DNA of 64,000 nucleotides, taken from NCBI GenBank assembly GCA_017979445.1, contig CM030708.1, forward strand, positions 29,917,613 to 29,981,612, given 5' to 3'. A program made the position numbers and the translations under genes. The notes under the pieces were generated by a model. The model was not told the DNA's origin. It did not search any database and saw nothing but the letters and a program-made list of their open reading frames with translations. Shown in pieces: positions 10,902 to 22,169 of this stretch. The stretch comes from Akebia trifoliata (Eukaryota > Streptophyta > Magnoliopsida > Ranunculales > Lardizabalaceae). The number at the start of each line of letters is the position of its first letter. The stretch's first letter is position 1.

Positions 10902-11303
10902 GTGCTGATAATTTGACGTATTTTTAGCACACGCAAACTACGGAAAAACACATAATTTATTAAAAAAAAAAGAGTTTCTCCCTCCTACCCATAGTGAAAA
11001 AAGAAACTGTCTGATCTAGGTGCTCAGTAACCATCCATCTTAAACACCTTGGATCAAGTTCGAAAAACAATTATTTTTAATTACTATTTTTTTAAATATG
11101 AATATTTTCAAGAAATCTAAATGGTTATGTTGTTGGATTGTCAATGTGATAATCAATGTGGGCCTAATGATCCTTTTTAAGATTTGAAATCTAAAAAAAT
11201 AAATATGTGAGTAGAGAACAGGCAAGAAAAAAACTTCTCTTTTGTTTTTTAATAAATTATGTATTTTCACGTCAACATGTGTCAAAAGTATTAAATTATC
11301 AAC
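10902..11303 (-). repeat. Dispersed repeat family C, copy 2 (reversed)
   Basis: Ends TGCTGATAATTTGACGTA and TTTAAATTATCAACA-like form terminal inverted repeats, and the element begins with a hyphen-free GATAATTTGACG motif like the copy at 21.5 kb. The interior, read on the minus strand, has CACATTGATTATCACATTGA, CATTTAGATTTC and ATCCAAGGTGTTTAAGATGG in the same order as the other copies. Confidence 0.65.
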
Positions 11304-11888
11304 ACTCTTTAAAGAGGTTTTGTTAATGTGAGGGCACATGTTATAGTGCAATAAATGCACTTTGGAAATTGGAATTTGAGGGTAATTCAATTCAAAATCC
11401 AATTTTGAAAGTGTATGTATTACACTTTAACGTGTGCCCTAAGAAGACCTTCAAAAGAATAAATATATTGAATGGGTCTATTTTGTGACCTCTTATTGAA
11501 CATATTCATAACAAATTGATAACACGTTGTTGATTTGCTATGAATAGATAGGATAAGAGTCGAGTCGTTTTTTGTTCATAGAATTTTTGTTCATTGTGCT
11601 CACATACTCATTGCCACATCAAGTATGCAAGGGTGGTTTTGTAACTAATCAGGGTACTTTTGAAAAATTAGGAACGTTATTCAATACACATGAGTAAATG
11701 TGATTGGCAGATGCCAGGAAAAAAAAAGGAGAAAAAGGTAAGAATCATAGAATAAACCCATTGAATAGGACCCATTAGATGTTTCTATTTTTGGGGTTTT
11801 TTATTTTTTGTTTTTAAGTGGGTTGGGTTTTACAAACATGATTGAGGGGGCGCGAGTGTGAGTGTTTGTAGACTTAGAATTGTTTGTT
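11304..11888. other. Gene-free interval
   Basis: No gene was recognised. A local inverted repeat occurs at 11325-11445: AGGGCACATGTTATAGTGCA pairs with TTACACTTTAACGTGTGCCC. It may be a further small MITE. Confidence 0.4.
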
Positions 11889-12068
11889 GAGTCGTGTTGG
11901 GGTGACCATGGATTTACTGCAATTTTCACATTTTTGACATGAAGGTAAGCACATAACTATAGAGATTGTTTTCTCGAGATACAAGTGCATATATCTATGG
12001 TTATGTGTTCACCTTCACGTCAGAAATGTAAAAATCACAGTAAATCCAAAGTCACCCCAGCATGACTC
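11889..12068. repeat. Hairpin MITE family B, well preserved
   Basis: Terminal repeats GAGTCGTGTTGGGGTGAC and GTCACCCCAGCATGACTC; inner arms CATTTTTGACATGAAGGT and ACCTTCACGTCAGAAATG; apex TTTTCTCGAGATACAAGTG. It gives the clearest definition of the family termini. Confidence 0.8.
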
Positions 12069-12331
12069 ATGGTATCATCCTTTAGCAAATTGAATTGTTT
12101 AATTTTATGAATTTCAAGAGTAGTGGAATTGGATTAGGGTCTTTTAATTTTACGATTTGAGTGGGCCTCTTACCAGATTTTATTTTTTATGTCGGGCTCT
12201 ATATGTCAAATCTAGAGTAAAAGAATTGAACTGCAATTACAACTATCGACCATAGCTCTAAAATAATGAAAAATTGGCTACCTATGTTAGTTAGTTTTAG
12301 TCCTCTAAAAAAATTCATATTTATTTTATAA

Positions 12332-12509
12332 TTCATGTTGGAGTGAACTTAGGATTGTAACTCACATCGCACATCATTATATGAAAGTTTATGGGAACCA
12401 TAGATGCTTTCCTCAAGATACGAGTGAAAAAGCATCTATGATTCATATTCATTTTCACGTGGTAATGTGTGATATGAGGTCCAATCTTGAAGTCACTCCA
12501 ACATGACTC
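12332..12509. repeat. Hairpin MITE family B
   Basis: Ends TTCATGTTGGAGTGAACTT and AAGTCACTCCAACATGACTC; inner stem GGGAACCATAGATGCTTTC with AAAAAGCATCTATGATTC; apex CTCAAGATACGAG. Confidence 0.8.
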
Positions 12510-12549
12510 TTATTTTATTTGTTTAATTTAGTGAAGAAAACAACTAAGA

Positions 12550-12694
12550 GAGTCGTGCAGGGTGACTTTAAAAATTACATCGATTCACACTTTGCTAACG
12601 TGGAGGTGCTCACAAAACCATAGATACTTTTCACTCATATCTTGATGAAAGTCATCTATGGTTTTGTACACACATCCATGTTAGCAAAGTGGCT
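12550..12694. repeat. Hairpin MITE family B, right end lost
   Basis: Left end AGAGTCGTGCAGGGTGACTT. Stem CAAAACCATAGATACTTTTC with GTCATCTATGGTTTTG. The outer right arm stops after GTTAGCAAAGTGG, where the next element begins. Confidence 0.7.
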
Positions 12695-12700
12695 AAAAAA

Positions 12701-12815
12701 TGAGAGTTTTTATTGGCACCCCAACTTTTACTTATTACACCTCAATTAAAAATAAAGAAAATAAATAAATGATTAAGAATAAATAAAAGGTGGGGTGCCA
12801 ATAGAAGTTCTCTCC
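12701..12815. repeat. Small MITE family D with a distant partner end at 14330-14372
   Basis: Inverted ends GAGAGTTTTTATTGGCACCC and GGGGTGCCAATAGAAGTTCTC enclose an AT-rich centre. A further end, AAGTAAAAGTTGGGGGTGCC with AATATCAACTCT, lies at 14336-14369 in the orientation that pairs with the left end. Either a second MITE sits there, or the two outer ends bound a 1.67-kb element. Confidence 0.55.
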
Positions 12816-15023
12816 AATTTTTTTTTTTTTTTTATTGTTGTTAGATTTCTATTTTTTGGGTTTAAGATTTTTGATCGATTGTAAAGCTTGCAATAAAGAT
12901 GCAGAGATAGAGATTTGAACTAAGACTTTGGGCAAGTCGAATTCGTTCCACAGGGACAGTTTGGATTCAAAAATTCAATCGGATAAAAGTCTAAAACAGA
13001 ATTGGAAAACAAATTTTTCTTAAAAACAAAACAGATTTGTTGCACAAATGAAATGGAAATTAACTTGCAATTTGAAATAAAAACAGAAAGTAGAGATTGA
13101 AGATATAAGAAAGGAGGTTTAGAGAAATCAAATCAGCTTTTGCAAACTATCCATAATGCAGATCAATTCCAAGAATAACTCAATCCATGTAGCAAGTCAT
13201 TGCTCATGGATCGGAAGGTGGAGCGGTTTAATTATCAAAGGTAACCAAGAGACATTCATGAAAATTCAGATTTAATTGAGATTGCCTAGCTTATATTCAG
13301 ATTCTTCACAGAGCATAGCCGTTCTTGAACTTATCTAAGTAATGGCTATCAAAATTTGAATTAGAAATATAAGTAGATCATCTAATCAAAGTAGAATTTC
13401 TAGAATAGTAAACATGTAAGCAAAATAAGGAATTAAAACTACATTAGAGGGATAAACTTGCTTCGGCATCCTTGATCTCTCTAAAGAGGATCTAGCCGAT
13501 CATTGCAAGGATCATATTGCAACAATAATAAAAGTAAGAAGATGATAGATGGAGAAGAGAATGTAGAATAGTGTTGAAACTTAATTCCTTCCTTGATGAT
13601 TTCCCAAAAGAGTTACAATTAAGCTAATGGATTACTCTTGATGTTCTCACTCCTCTCAAAAGCTCATCAAAAGGAAAAATTACAGAGAATTAAAAGAAGA
13701 AACTAAAGAAAATTATAGAAGAAAAGAGCCTAAGAGGAACCCAAGAGGGGACCCCTTCTTTGAAATCAACCTTCAAATTTATAATGTTCTTATTCGGGGT
13801 AATCGGGGTGATTTAGCGGATAATTCGATTCAAATGACCCAATCAGTTACAACCACCGAAGCTTCTGTAAAAATCTTGAGGACAAATTTCTCGAAATGAC
13901 CGCGGCGCGGTGACGTGGCGCCCAAATCGATCGATATTTTTCTAGAAACTTCCTTTCGGCCCGCGTATTGTAACCATAATTGTTATTTCTTTTGTTGGTT
14001 TCCGAATGTGCCATTTTCACCTGAAATTAGTAACAAACTATTGTTAGTCACATTAATTTGGGATTTAATAAAATTTATTATTATTTTAAGGGAACTAGTA
14101 TTTATATGATGGTAATCTCGGTGAAATTACGGTCTCAAAATGATATTATTGGGACCTTATCAATTTTAAATGAGCCTAATCATATATAATTGTAAACAAC
14201 GATTGGAATTGTTTGAAAGACTGTTATAATGTTGAGATAATAATTTGAGTTAAACCATTGTAATGTTTGAATGCTGTTTTTTTTTTAAAATTTTTAATTT
14301 GGGTGTGATAAATAATTTAAGAAACTGTAGACTAATAAGTAAAAGTTGGGGGTGCCAATATCAACTCTAAAAAAAAAAAAAATCATACTTACTTTATATT
14401 TGATCTATCGAATGGACTAGTTTAAATTGATCAATTGGTTATACAGATCAACGACTGATCTAATCTTTAAAATTTTGTTCTAAATAATATTGAAATTTTG
14501 TATCAAATCTTTCCTACTTGTGGTTAGGGGTGTAACTTGATTCGATTTGGGGCTAAATCATAACTGAACCCAAGATTGGTCAGTTCCACAAATAAGAATG
14601 AGAACTAAACTGAATTGCCCAAAAAATCAAATAAAACCAAATTGATCTAAAATTGATTTAATTCAATTAAATTCTATAAGTTGCCAATATCTTATAAATT
14701 TATTTGGAAGCAACATATTTTTAATGAAAAAAAATAAACCAATGTCTCACACAATAAATCTTTAATCTGTCCGTGAAAAAAGAGAAGTCATTAAGTCATT
14801 ATCGGTTCGGTTCGGTTCGATTCGATTCTCGGTTTGAACCGGACCAAGTTGCACACCAACTTTTGGCGGACCTTTTCAGTTTTGAGGTTGCGGAGAAGTA
14901 TTCACCGTTAAGTCTTCTACTACGCTTCACCATTAAATGTGGAACACTTGCAAATTTCCTACTACGCTTCACCATTAAGTCTCTGTCGTAAGTGTGGAAC
15001 AGTTCCAAATTTCATCTCTACCA
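12816..15023. other. Gene-free interval, probably LTR-retroelement debris
   Basis: No gene was recognised. From about 12855 the sequence has the GTCGAATTCGTTCCACAGGG signature common in long terminal repeats of plant Gypsy-type and LARD elements, and about 1 kb to 13930 could be one LTR or part of one. I could not delimit it. At 14800-14830 there is a short GGTTC repeat. From about 14870 the sequence is homologous to the 5' flank at about 2.55 kb. Confidence 0.35.
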
Positions 15024-15071
15024 ATGGAAGCTGTAGATGGGCTTCAAAGCTACCCTCCAACTGATGAAGAG
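15024..15071 (+). CDS. Candidate 5' coding exon (16 codons) of the seven-domain ubiquitin-like gene
   Basis: ATG opens MEAVDGLQSYPPTDEE and ends in GAAGAG|GT, phase 0, exactly parallel to 2757-2804. The next ubiquitin-like start in this orientation is at 23319. The inferred 8.2-kb intron would contain the TRIM/copia nest and a family C repeat. Splicing would give a protein of 539 residues. The link is inferred from duplication of the whole arrangement, not observed. Confidence 0.4.
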
Positions 15072-16005
15072 GTCTGTGTCTCTCTCTTTTTCTTTCGATA
15101 AATGCGTTTTAGTTTTTTTTTTTTTTCCCCTCACTTTGTTGTAGTTCTAAGCTCTAACTTCTATATGTATAATTTCAGTTGATCTTTTCTTTTTCTCCAA
15201 ATAACAACTTTGTTTCCGTACAATCCCAAAATTTTAGTCTTTTTAGATGTTGGATTTGAGCTTTGTTTATCAAGATCTTGATGACCAAAAATTGTGATTT
15301 TCTTTTTTTTCATCCTTTAAATCAGTAATCTTCATCTCTCTATTTTTCATTTTTAAATTTGGTGATCTTCAAACTTAAAACCCTATAAAAGTATCCTGAT
15401 TTCTTTTTTCTTCCTCAAAACCAGTGATGTTCAATCTATAATCTATAGAGAAATTTTGAATTTTTTTTTTCTTTCTCCAAATCAGTATCATCAACTTGAA
15501 TTTTCTTCTTCAAAATGAATTATCTTCAACCATAAAACTCTATCTATTTCAACATACAATCCTCAATTTAAAGTGGGTTTTTGGGGAAGTAAAGAACACG
15601 AAATTTGAGTTTCAGGAAGAAAAAAATTGATGCAAAATACCTGATTTTTTTAAGAGAAATCAATTAGGATTTTTGAATAAATGAAACAAAATATGCGTAG
15701 ATGACCTTGTAGATGACTGATTTAACCCCCGAGGATTCGTGAGAATGAGATGGCCAAAAAACCATCTTCCAAAGTGGAGGTCTTGAGTTCGAATTCCACT
15801 TAGGGGCCACCCTCAGGGATTTATCCCAGAAATTAATAATTACCTGGTGGGGGTGGTGGGGTGGTTTGAGATGTGGGAAGAAGGAGAGAGAGATGCACGT
15901 TCCCTGAGAATTAGAGAATCTTCAACTGTTACTTGACTAGTTTATTTTGAACATAATCAAGATTTGCGGTTTTATGCTGTATTTTATTTCAATTGTGTTT
16001 GTTTT
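15072..16005. other. Intron-like interval with a possible SINE remnant
   Basis: Pyrimidine-rich sequence with loose repeats of AAATCAGTAATCTTCA-like words at 15290-15540. At 15742-15850 the stretch GATGGCCAAAAAACC, then GTCTTGAGTTCGAATTCCAC, resembles the A and B boxes of a tRNA-derived SINE. Target duplications were not found. Confidence 0.4.
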
Positions 16006-16132
16006 TGTTAACCAACCAATTACTCCAAAAGACCGATCTATTGGAGAAGGGGAGAACATTGAATATAAGAGGGTCACGGGGCTTGACTGGGGTATGACAC
16101 ACCTAAGAGTGGAGGAAAATATACACTCAACA
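16006..16132 (-). repeat. 3' LTR of the TRIM-like element
   Basis: Ends TGTTAACCAACCAATTACTC and TATACACTCAACA as read on the plus strand; 127 bases, equal in length to the partner at 20877. Confidence 0.75.
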
Positions 16133-16206
16133 TTCCCCCTTACATTGCACATGCCAGAAGTACCATTGACAGTCTTCTTTCCCCTATTTTATGAATTGTC
16201 TTCAAC

Positions 16207-19200
16207 ATGTCCTCATCTTTATCTAGTGCAGATGTTCTACCCACCATTGATTCTTCCAATCCTCTTTACCTCCCCCGTTCAGATAATCTGGGTGTTGTCC
16301 TTGTTTCCCAACCATTAACAGGGGATAACTATTGTCCTTGGAGTCGTGCCATGACTATGGCTCTCAGTGCAAAGAATAAACTATGCTTTATTGATAGATC
16401 CTCCATTCAACCCTCCATTGATTCGCCTAGTCTTTCTCTATGATAGTGATGCAATCATATGGTTCTCTATTCGATTCTTAATGCTCTTTCCAAAGACCTT
16501 TCTGATAGTGTTATTTATGACGACACTGCCTTAGAAATTTGGATCGACCTACATGATCGTTTTTCCCAAAGCAATGGGCCTCAGATCTTTCAAATTCAGT
16601 GTGCAATTTGTTCTCATTCCCAGGACCAGTCCACTCTGGCTACCTATTTCACCAAACTAAAGACATATTGGTATGAACTTTCTTCTTGTTCTTCTCCACC
16701 ATCTTGCACTTGTGAAGTTGTGATGCATCTAAAGCCCTCTTATCATCTGAGCAACAACAAAAACTCATGCAATTTTATATGGGTTTCAATGGAAGCTATT
16801 CTGCTATCAAGGGACAAATTCTTCCCATGCACCCTCTTCCCACAGTAAACAAGGCTTCTTTATCTCCTTCTTCAAGAACAAAAACGTGAGGTTTCTGCTA
16901 CTAGTAACAACTCCTCTAAAGCTGCTGCCTTACTTGCTAAAAACATTGTTCGGCCTTGAGATGAAATAGATTTTGTTCCTGCACACGAAGCTGATTCTTG
17001 TGATAGTCGGAACAAACCTCGGCGCACCTGCCCAACTTGTGACAATTGTGGCTGGATCAGATGCACGAAATAGACTTGTTACGCTCTTCATGGGTACCCA
17101 CCTAGATATCGGTTGCATAATGCCAACCAGCCAACACCTTTTGCTTCTCATGCCAACAAGTCAAGAAGTGGCAGCTCTATTGTTGCCCCATCATTTACTC
17201 AAGACCAACATAGACAAATTCTGTCACTGCTTAATAAAGGTAACTCACAGCCAGAAGCAAACTCAGCAGGTAATCCTCTTTGTCTATCTAGTATTTCAGT
17301 TTCTTCATCTTGGATTATAGACACAGGTGCCACAGATCACATTGTCCATTCACCATCCTTACTTCATTCCATCAACACATTATCACCTGAATCACCTGTG
17401 AAATTACCTAATGGGAGTTTCGTTAATGTCACTCATATTGGTTCAGCTACCCATACACCAGCCCTCCATCTGTGTGATGTTTTGTGTGTGCCTTCTTTCG
17501 CTTCAATCTTCTTTCTGCTAGTAAACTTACACATACCTTAAATTGTTCCATCACATTATTTCCTGATTTTTTCATCTTTCGGGATTTGGCTTCCAAGACG
17601 GCGATTGGAATGGGTAAGGAGCTTGGAGGCCTCCACATCCTTTCTGTCCTGCAACCATCTTTTTGCGCTTTCTACCTCACTATCATCTTCACATGACTTT
17701 TGGCACAAACGTCTTGAACACCTTTCGTCCCATCACTTTCAACAAGTAGTTCAATTAGTCCCTGGAATTTCTCCTTATAAAGATTATCATTGTGATGTAT
17801 TCCCTCTAGCCAAACAAACAAGATTACCTTTTAATTCTAGCACTAATTTACCATTTCAATTAATTCATTGTGCTGTTTGGGGACCATATTCTACACCCTC
17901 CTTCTCTGAGGCTCGTTATATTTTGACAATAGTTGATGATTTTACTCGCACCACATGGATTTACCTCATGCAATTCAAATCTGAAACAAAAATCATGCTA
18001 AAAGTTTTCTTCACAATGGTCAAAACGTAGTTCCATTGTCAAATTCAAAATTTTCGCATTGACAACGGGACCAGATTTTTTCTCGTGAAGTTCGACCTTT
18101 TCTTGAAGAACTTGGCATCATTCATCAATATAGTTGCATTAACACTCTGCAACAGAATGGGGTAATTGAGCCCAAACATAGACATATTCTTGTAGTAACC
18201 CGTGCCCCTTGTTTCCATGCACATTTACCATTGCGTTTTTGGGGTGAATGCATTTTAACGGCTACTTATCTTATTAATCACATACCAACCTCTCTATTGT
18301 CTGGGCTTACACCATATGAGGCATTATTTCACAAAACACCCTCATTTACCTACCTTCGCGTGCTTGGATGCCTTTGTTATGCCTCCACTTATGCTCATAA
18401 TCAGAACAAATTTCAACCATGTGCCAAGAAGTGTATATTCATCGGATACCCTTATGCTCAAAAGGGCTATCAAGTCTTCGATGTTGAATCACTAAAAGTT
18501 TACACAAGTCATGATGTTGTTTTTCATGAGACCAAATTTCCTTGCCACCAATAGTACGCATCACCCTACCCGTACCTGTGCTTGATATTGACACATCTCC
18601 AACTGTAACTCAGCATGCACCCAACCCTGTACCTATCATCCACCAACCTGATCTCCAATCTCCTCCACCTATTTCAACTAATGTGGTTGATATTCCTCAT
18701 GTTTCCACACCAGCCACCCTTGATGTCCCTCCAACTCTTGTGGAAACTCCTATTTGTCATTCCGAACATGTTCCCAAGCCTCCTTCATGGCTTCAAGACT
18801 TCCAATGCTCTACCACTGTAGCTCCCAACCCAGGTCGCTTGTTGCCTTCCATGCCAACATCACAAAAAGGTATGAAATTTCCTTTGGCTAACTTCATCTC
18901 ATATGACAAGTTATCTCCTTCCTATCGTCAATTTGCTGCTACTGTTTCTTGTATTTTCGAACCTACTAGTTTTAATCAGGCAGTGCAAGACCCAACTTGG
19001 CATGATGCTACAGCATGGTTTTTAAACTCGTCCGAGATCGAGACGTATCGCCCGAGTTAACTCGGTATCAGAGCCTAACGAGACCAACTCACTATGTGTC
19101 ATCAGACGATCGCATATCGTGAGATAAGCGAGTTGTCTCAGACGATATTTTCGCAAAACTCGGGCGATACGAACGAGATATACGAGACAGCGCATATATT

Positions 19201-20706
19201 ATGTTAACTCGCAAGATAAATGAGTTGTATCGGACGAGATTTTCAAAATTTCGTCCGAGTTAACCGAGACAACCAAGTTTTACCTCAATCCTCAATTATT
19301 TACCCCCAAATCGATTTTCCTCCATTATTTCTTCATCTTCTCCACCAAGTAAACAAAAAAAGGTAAGATTTTGGGAGAATTCTCCACTAAGTTAAGCCTC
19401 AATCCTCTATTATTTCACCCTCCAAATCAATTTTTCTCTATTATTTCTTCATCTTCTCCACCAAGTGAACAAAAAAAAAGTCAAGGTTTTGAAGAAAACT
19501 TCACCTTCTTCATCTTTTGTGGTTAAGTTGATGATTTTTAGTGATTAATTGAGAGATTTGTGTTTCTTAATTTACTCTCAATATTGACATACTGAATTGG
19601 AGTATTTTATTTATTGTTCCTTTATAGATTAGATTCAATTGCAGAACAGTACCCATTATCTGACTTAATTATGAAGACATAAGGTCAAGGTTATTGTGTT
19701 CAGTTGTACTTCACAATCAACCATCAAGTCTTTAAGTTTCTTATTAAATTTACAATCCCAAGTGATTTTTTTGGTTTTTATCTATCTTGGATTTGAGCTT
19801 GTTTGGTAGGTGCATCAGTGCAAGTGGTTTTGGTTATTTTATTTTCATGTTTCAATAAATTTTGTGTTAGTTTCTCTTAATTTAGATATTAAATTTATAG
19901 AGAGCAACTAGAGAAGGACAATTCATGGAGGTCCCCATTTGCCAAAAAGCATTAAATACAAGAAAAAAATACTTGCTAAAATCATTAATTTTGGATTGAT
20001 CTATATGAATTTGTTTTACTCATTTGTTTGATTATTATAAATATTATCACAGATGAAGAATATGTTTCTTCTAGATTTTAATGGTAGTGATTTAATCTCC
20101 GTGGTTCAAGTTCAAGATCCATGGTTAATTTCCAAGATGTTCATGGAAGAAAGACTTGTAAATATTACTTTATTTATTTCGATAGGTATATTATGAAAAA
20201 AAATTTAATTATATATATATTTTTTTGGGTTCATTTTTTAATAGGAATCATTTCTGAATTTTTCCTGAATTTTTCAGATTTTTTAAATGGTTAAAAACTA
20301 TTGTCTCAATGTCGAACGAGTCGACTCGAACGGGACAAGACGTATCGTCCGAGTCAACTCGATATCAGTGCTGAACAAGACGATACCAAATACCGAGTTT
20401 AAAAACCATGTGCTACAGAGAATGAGCTCTAAGCCCTTCAACAAAACAACACGTGGACCTTTACAACCCTGTCCCCAGGAAAGAAACCACTTGGATGCAA
20501 ATGAGTCTACAAAGTCAAGTACGGCTTGGATGGCACTCTTGAGTGGTACAAAGCTTGACTCGTAACCAAAGGCTACACACAAACTGAAGGTCTCAATTAT
20601 CACGAGACATTTGCTCTAGTTGCCAAAATGATCACCGTTTGAACCCTAATAGATGTTGCTATTATACGTAATTGTCCCCTCATCCTTGATAACTGGCTTG
20701 CAAGGA
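16207..20706 (+). pseudogene. Truncated Ty1/copia polyprotein, interrupted by a hAT-like element
   Basis: Broken frames follow copia order: gag (LTGDNYCPWSRAMTMAL), protease (WIIDTGATDHIVHSP, an intact D-T-G), integrase (FWHKRLEHL, VDDFTRTTWIYL, NGVIEPKHRH), then the start of reverse transcriptase (YKVKYGLDGTLEW, LVTKGYTQTEGLNYHETFA). It ends at about 20706, before the YVDD active site and RNase H. Many frameshifts and stops are present, and its own LTRs are missing. A 1397-bp element sits in the coding sequence at 19014-20410, splitting DATENEL. It is dead. Confidence 0.85.
19014..20410. mobile_element. Non-autonomous hAT-like transposon
   Basis: It is flanked by an exact 8-bp target duplication TGCTACAG (19006-19013 and 20411-20418). 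It has perfect 17-bp terminal inverted repeats, CATGGTTTTTAAACTCG. Sub-terminal regions are crowded with CGAGTTAACTCG, GAGACG and TATCG words. No transposase coding sequence was seen. Eight-base duplications fit the hAT superfamily. Short relatives with the same ends are at 51927 and 55526 and, diverged, at 61.1 and 61.4 kb. Confidence 0.85.
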
Positions 20707-20861
20707 GAGGGTTGCCCCCACTTTATACATTGCACATCCCAATAGTACCCAGGCGATGTGGGAGTATTCTAACTCTCCCCCTTGGTGCCAAGGCTGGAGA
20801 CCCTCGACTCTCCCCCTTCACGTGGGTTGGAGATACTAACCCAACTCATCCTTGAGGTATA

Positions 20862-20876
20862 CCCACTTTGATACCA
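20862..20876 (-). other. Primer-binding site of the TRIM-like element
   Basis: TGGTATCAAAGTGGG on the minus strand directly follows the 5' LTR. Plant copia and TRIM elements commonly carry TGGTATCA-type sites complementary to initiator methionine tRNA. Confidence 0.65.
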
Positions 20877-21003
20877 TGTAAACTAACCAATTACTCCAAG
20901 AGACCGATCTCTTGGAGAAGGGGAGAACAATAGATATAGGAGGGTCACAGGGCTTGACTGGGGTATGACACACCCGAGAGTGGAGGAAAATATACACTCA
21001 ACA
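20877..21003 (-). repeat. 5' LTR of the TRIM-like element
   Basis: 127 bases with TG and CA ends. It differs from the other LTR at about 11 positions, indicating an old insertion. Confidence 0.75.
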
Positions 21004-21523
21004 GTTCCATACAGTTAGGAAGTTATCCAAATGTGGGGTTGTACGTAGGTGTGGTTACGGAGTTATTTGCTTTAGGAGTGGTTGCTAACTTTTAGGAGAA
21101 GACTTGTGTATTTAACTTCTTTGGATAATGGAAAACGTAGGCTGCATTTTTTTTAAAACATGTTTGGAGGGAGTAACAATGGTTGGGATTAAAACTGGTT
21201 TTTAAAACAATTTTCCATGAAAAGAAAAGACCAAAAATGGTATTTAAGAGAAAAGGGTGACAAAATAGGTATTTAAGTGAATAGTGATATAGAGGGGGTA
21301 ACTTCAAAAGCGAAGACCGATTTGAGTTCGGTTTGGAGGTCTCTATCTCTATATTTGGAGTTTTTAAGACTTGTTAGAGATGTTCTTAGTCAGGTGTTCT
21401 AAGAGGTCCGGATACCTCGGTTCAAAAAAAATATACTGATTTGGAGAAGAAAAACGAGTGTTGGGGATTAAATTTTTTATTATTTTTTTGTTGGGGTGGC
21501 AAAAGAGGGTATTTTAAGTTGAG

Positions 21524-22011
21524 TGTTGATAATATGATGCGGTTTTGGCGCATGCACCTGACGCGTTTGCTCACAACCCAACAAACGTTTGACATGTGGC
21601 ACAGATGACATCATCAATAGAGAGATTTTCTCTCTTGCCCGCTGCCCACATATTTATTGTTTTAGATTTCAAATCATAAAAGGGTCATTGGGCCCACATT
21701 GATTATCACATTTACAATCCAACAACACAGCCATTTAGATTTCATGAAAATATTCACATTCAAAAAAAATATATTGTTTTTTGAGCTTGATCCAAGGTGT
21801 TGAAAATGGACGGTCAACGAGCACCCAGATTAAATTTTTTTTATTTTTTTTAATTATTTTAAAGTTCATATAATTTTGTCCTCTACAATTGTATTGCATC
21901 GGAACATGTTTTTAATGTCACAAGAATCAGAAAGTTTTCTTTATTTCACTATGGGCAGGAGAGAGAAAATGACGTTGAGTGTGTTAGCCACAAACTGCGT
22001 CATATTATCAA
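21524..22011 (+). repeat. Dispersed repeat family C, most complete copy
   Basis: Terminal inverted repeats TTGATAATATGATGCGGTTT and AAACTGCGTCATATTATCAA bound about 487 bases. The interior has AAAGGGTCATTGGGCCCACA, CATTTAGATTTCATGAAAAT, CAAGGTGTTGAAAATGGACG and CACTATGGGCAGGAGAGAG. No coding capacity. It is a non-autonomous DNA element of undetermined superfamily; a target duplication could not be fixed. Confidence 0.75.
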
Positions 22012-22019
22012 AGTTCTTT

Positions 22020-22165
22020 TAGGTTAGTTAGCATTAAGTGAGCATTGTGTGTAGATAATCATAGATTTGTGTACACTTATCTTGAGGAAAAGCATGTTAT
22101 CTGCGCACCCAAGTACACCCTTGGTGCTACTTCAAGTGTTACATCGGGTCACTTCAACATTTTTC
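22020..22165. repeat. Degenerate hairpin MITE
   Basis: AATCATAGATTTGTG, TATCTTGAGGAAAAGCATG and TCACTTCAACATTT are family B features. The arms pair poorly. Confidence 0.4.
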
Positions 22166-22169
22166 TTAA

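Larger units (their letters stand above)
16006..21003 (-). mobile_element. TRIM-like LTR retroelement containing a truncated copia in the opposite orientation
   Basis: Two 127-bp direct repeats at 16006-16132 and 20877-21003 (about 11 differences counted by eye) begin TGTTGAGTGTATA on the minus strand and end in CA. The bases at 20862-20876 read TGGTATCAAAGTGGG on the minus strand, a primer-binding site like those of plant retroelements. A purine run, AAGGGGGAA, precedes the LTR at 16133. These signals agree on minus orientation. LTR-proximal interior sequence totals only about 250 bases, as in TRIM elements. The rest is plus-strand copia coding sequence, so the copia fragment was inserted into or captured by the small element. 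A target duplication is not clear. Confidence 0.65.

Noticed and set aside
15742..15850. Considered as a tRNA gene because of GAGTTCGAATTCC
   Set aside because: No cloverleaf could be drawn; the box spacing and flanks fit a SINE remnant better.
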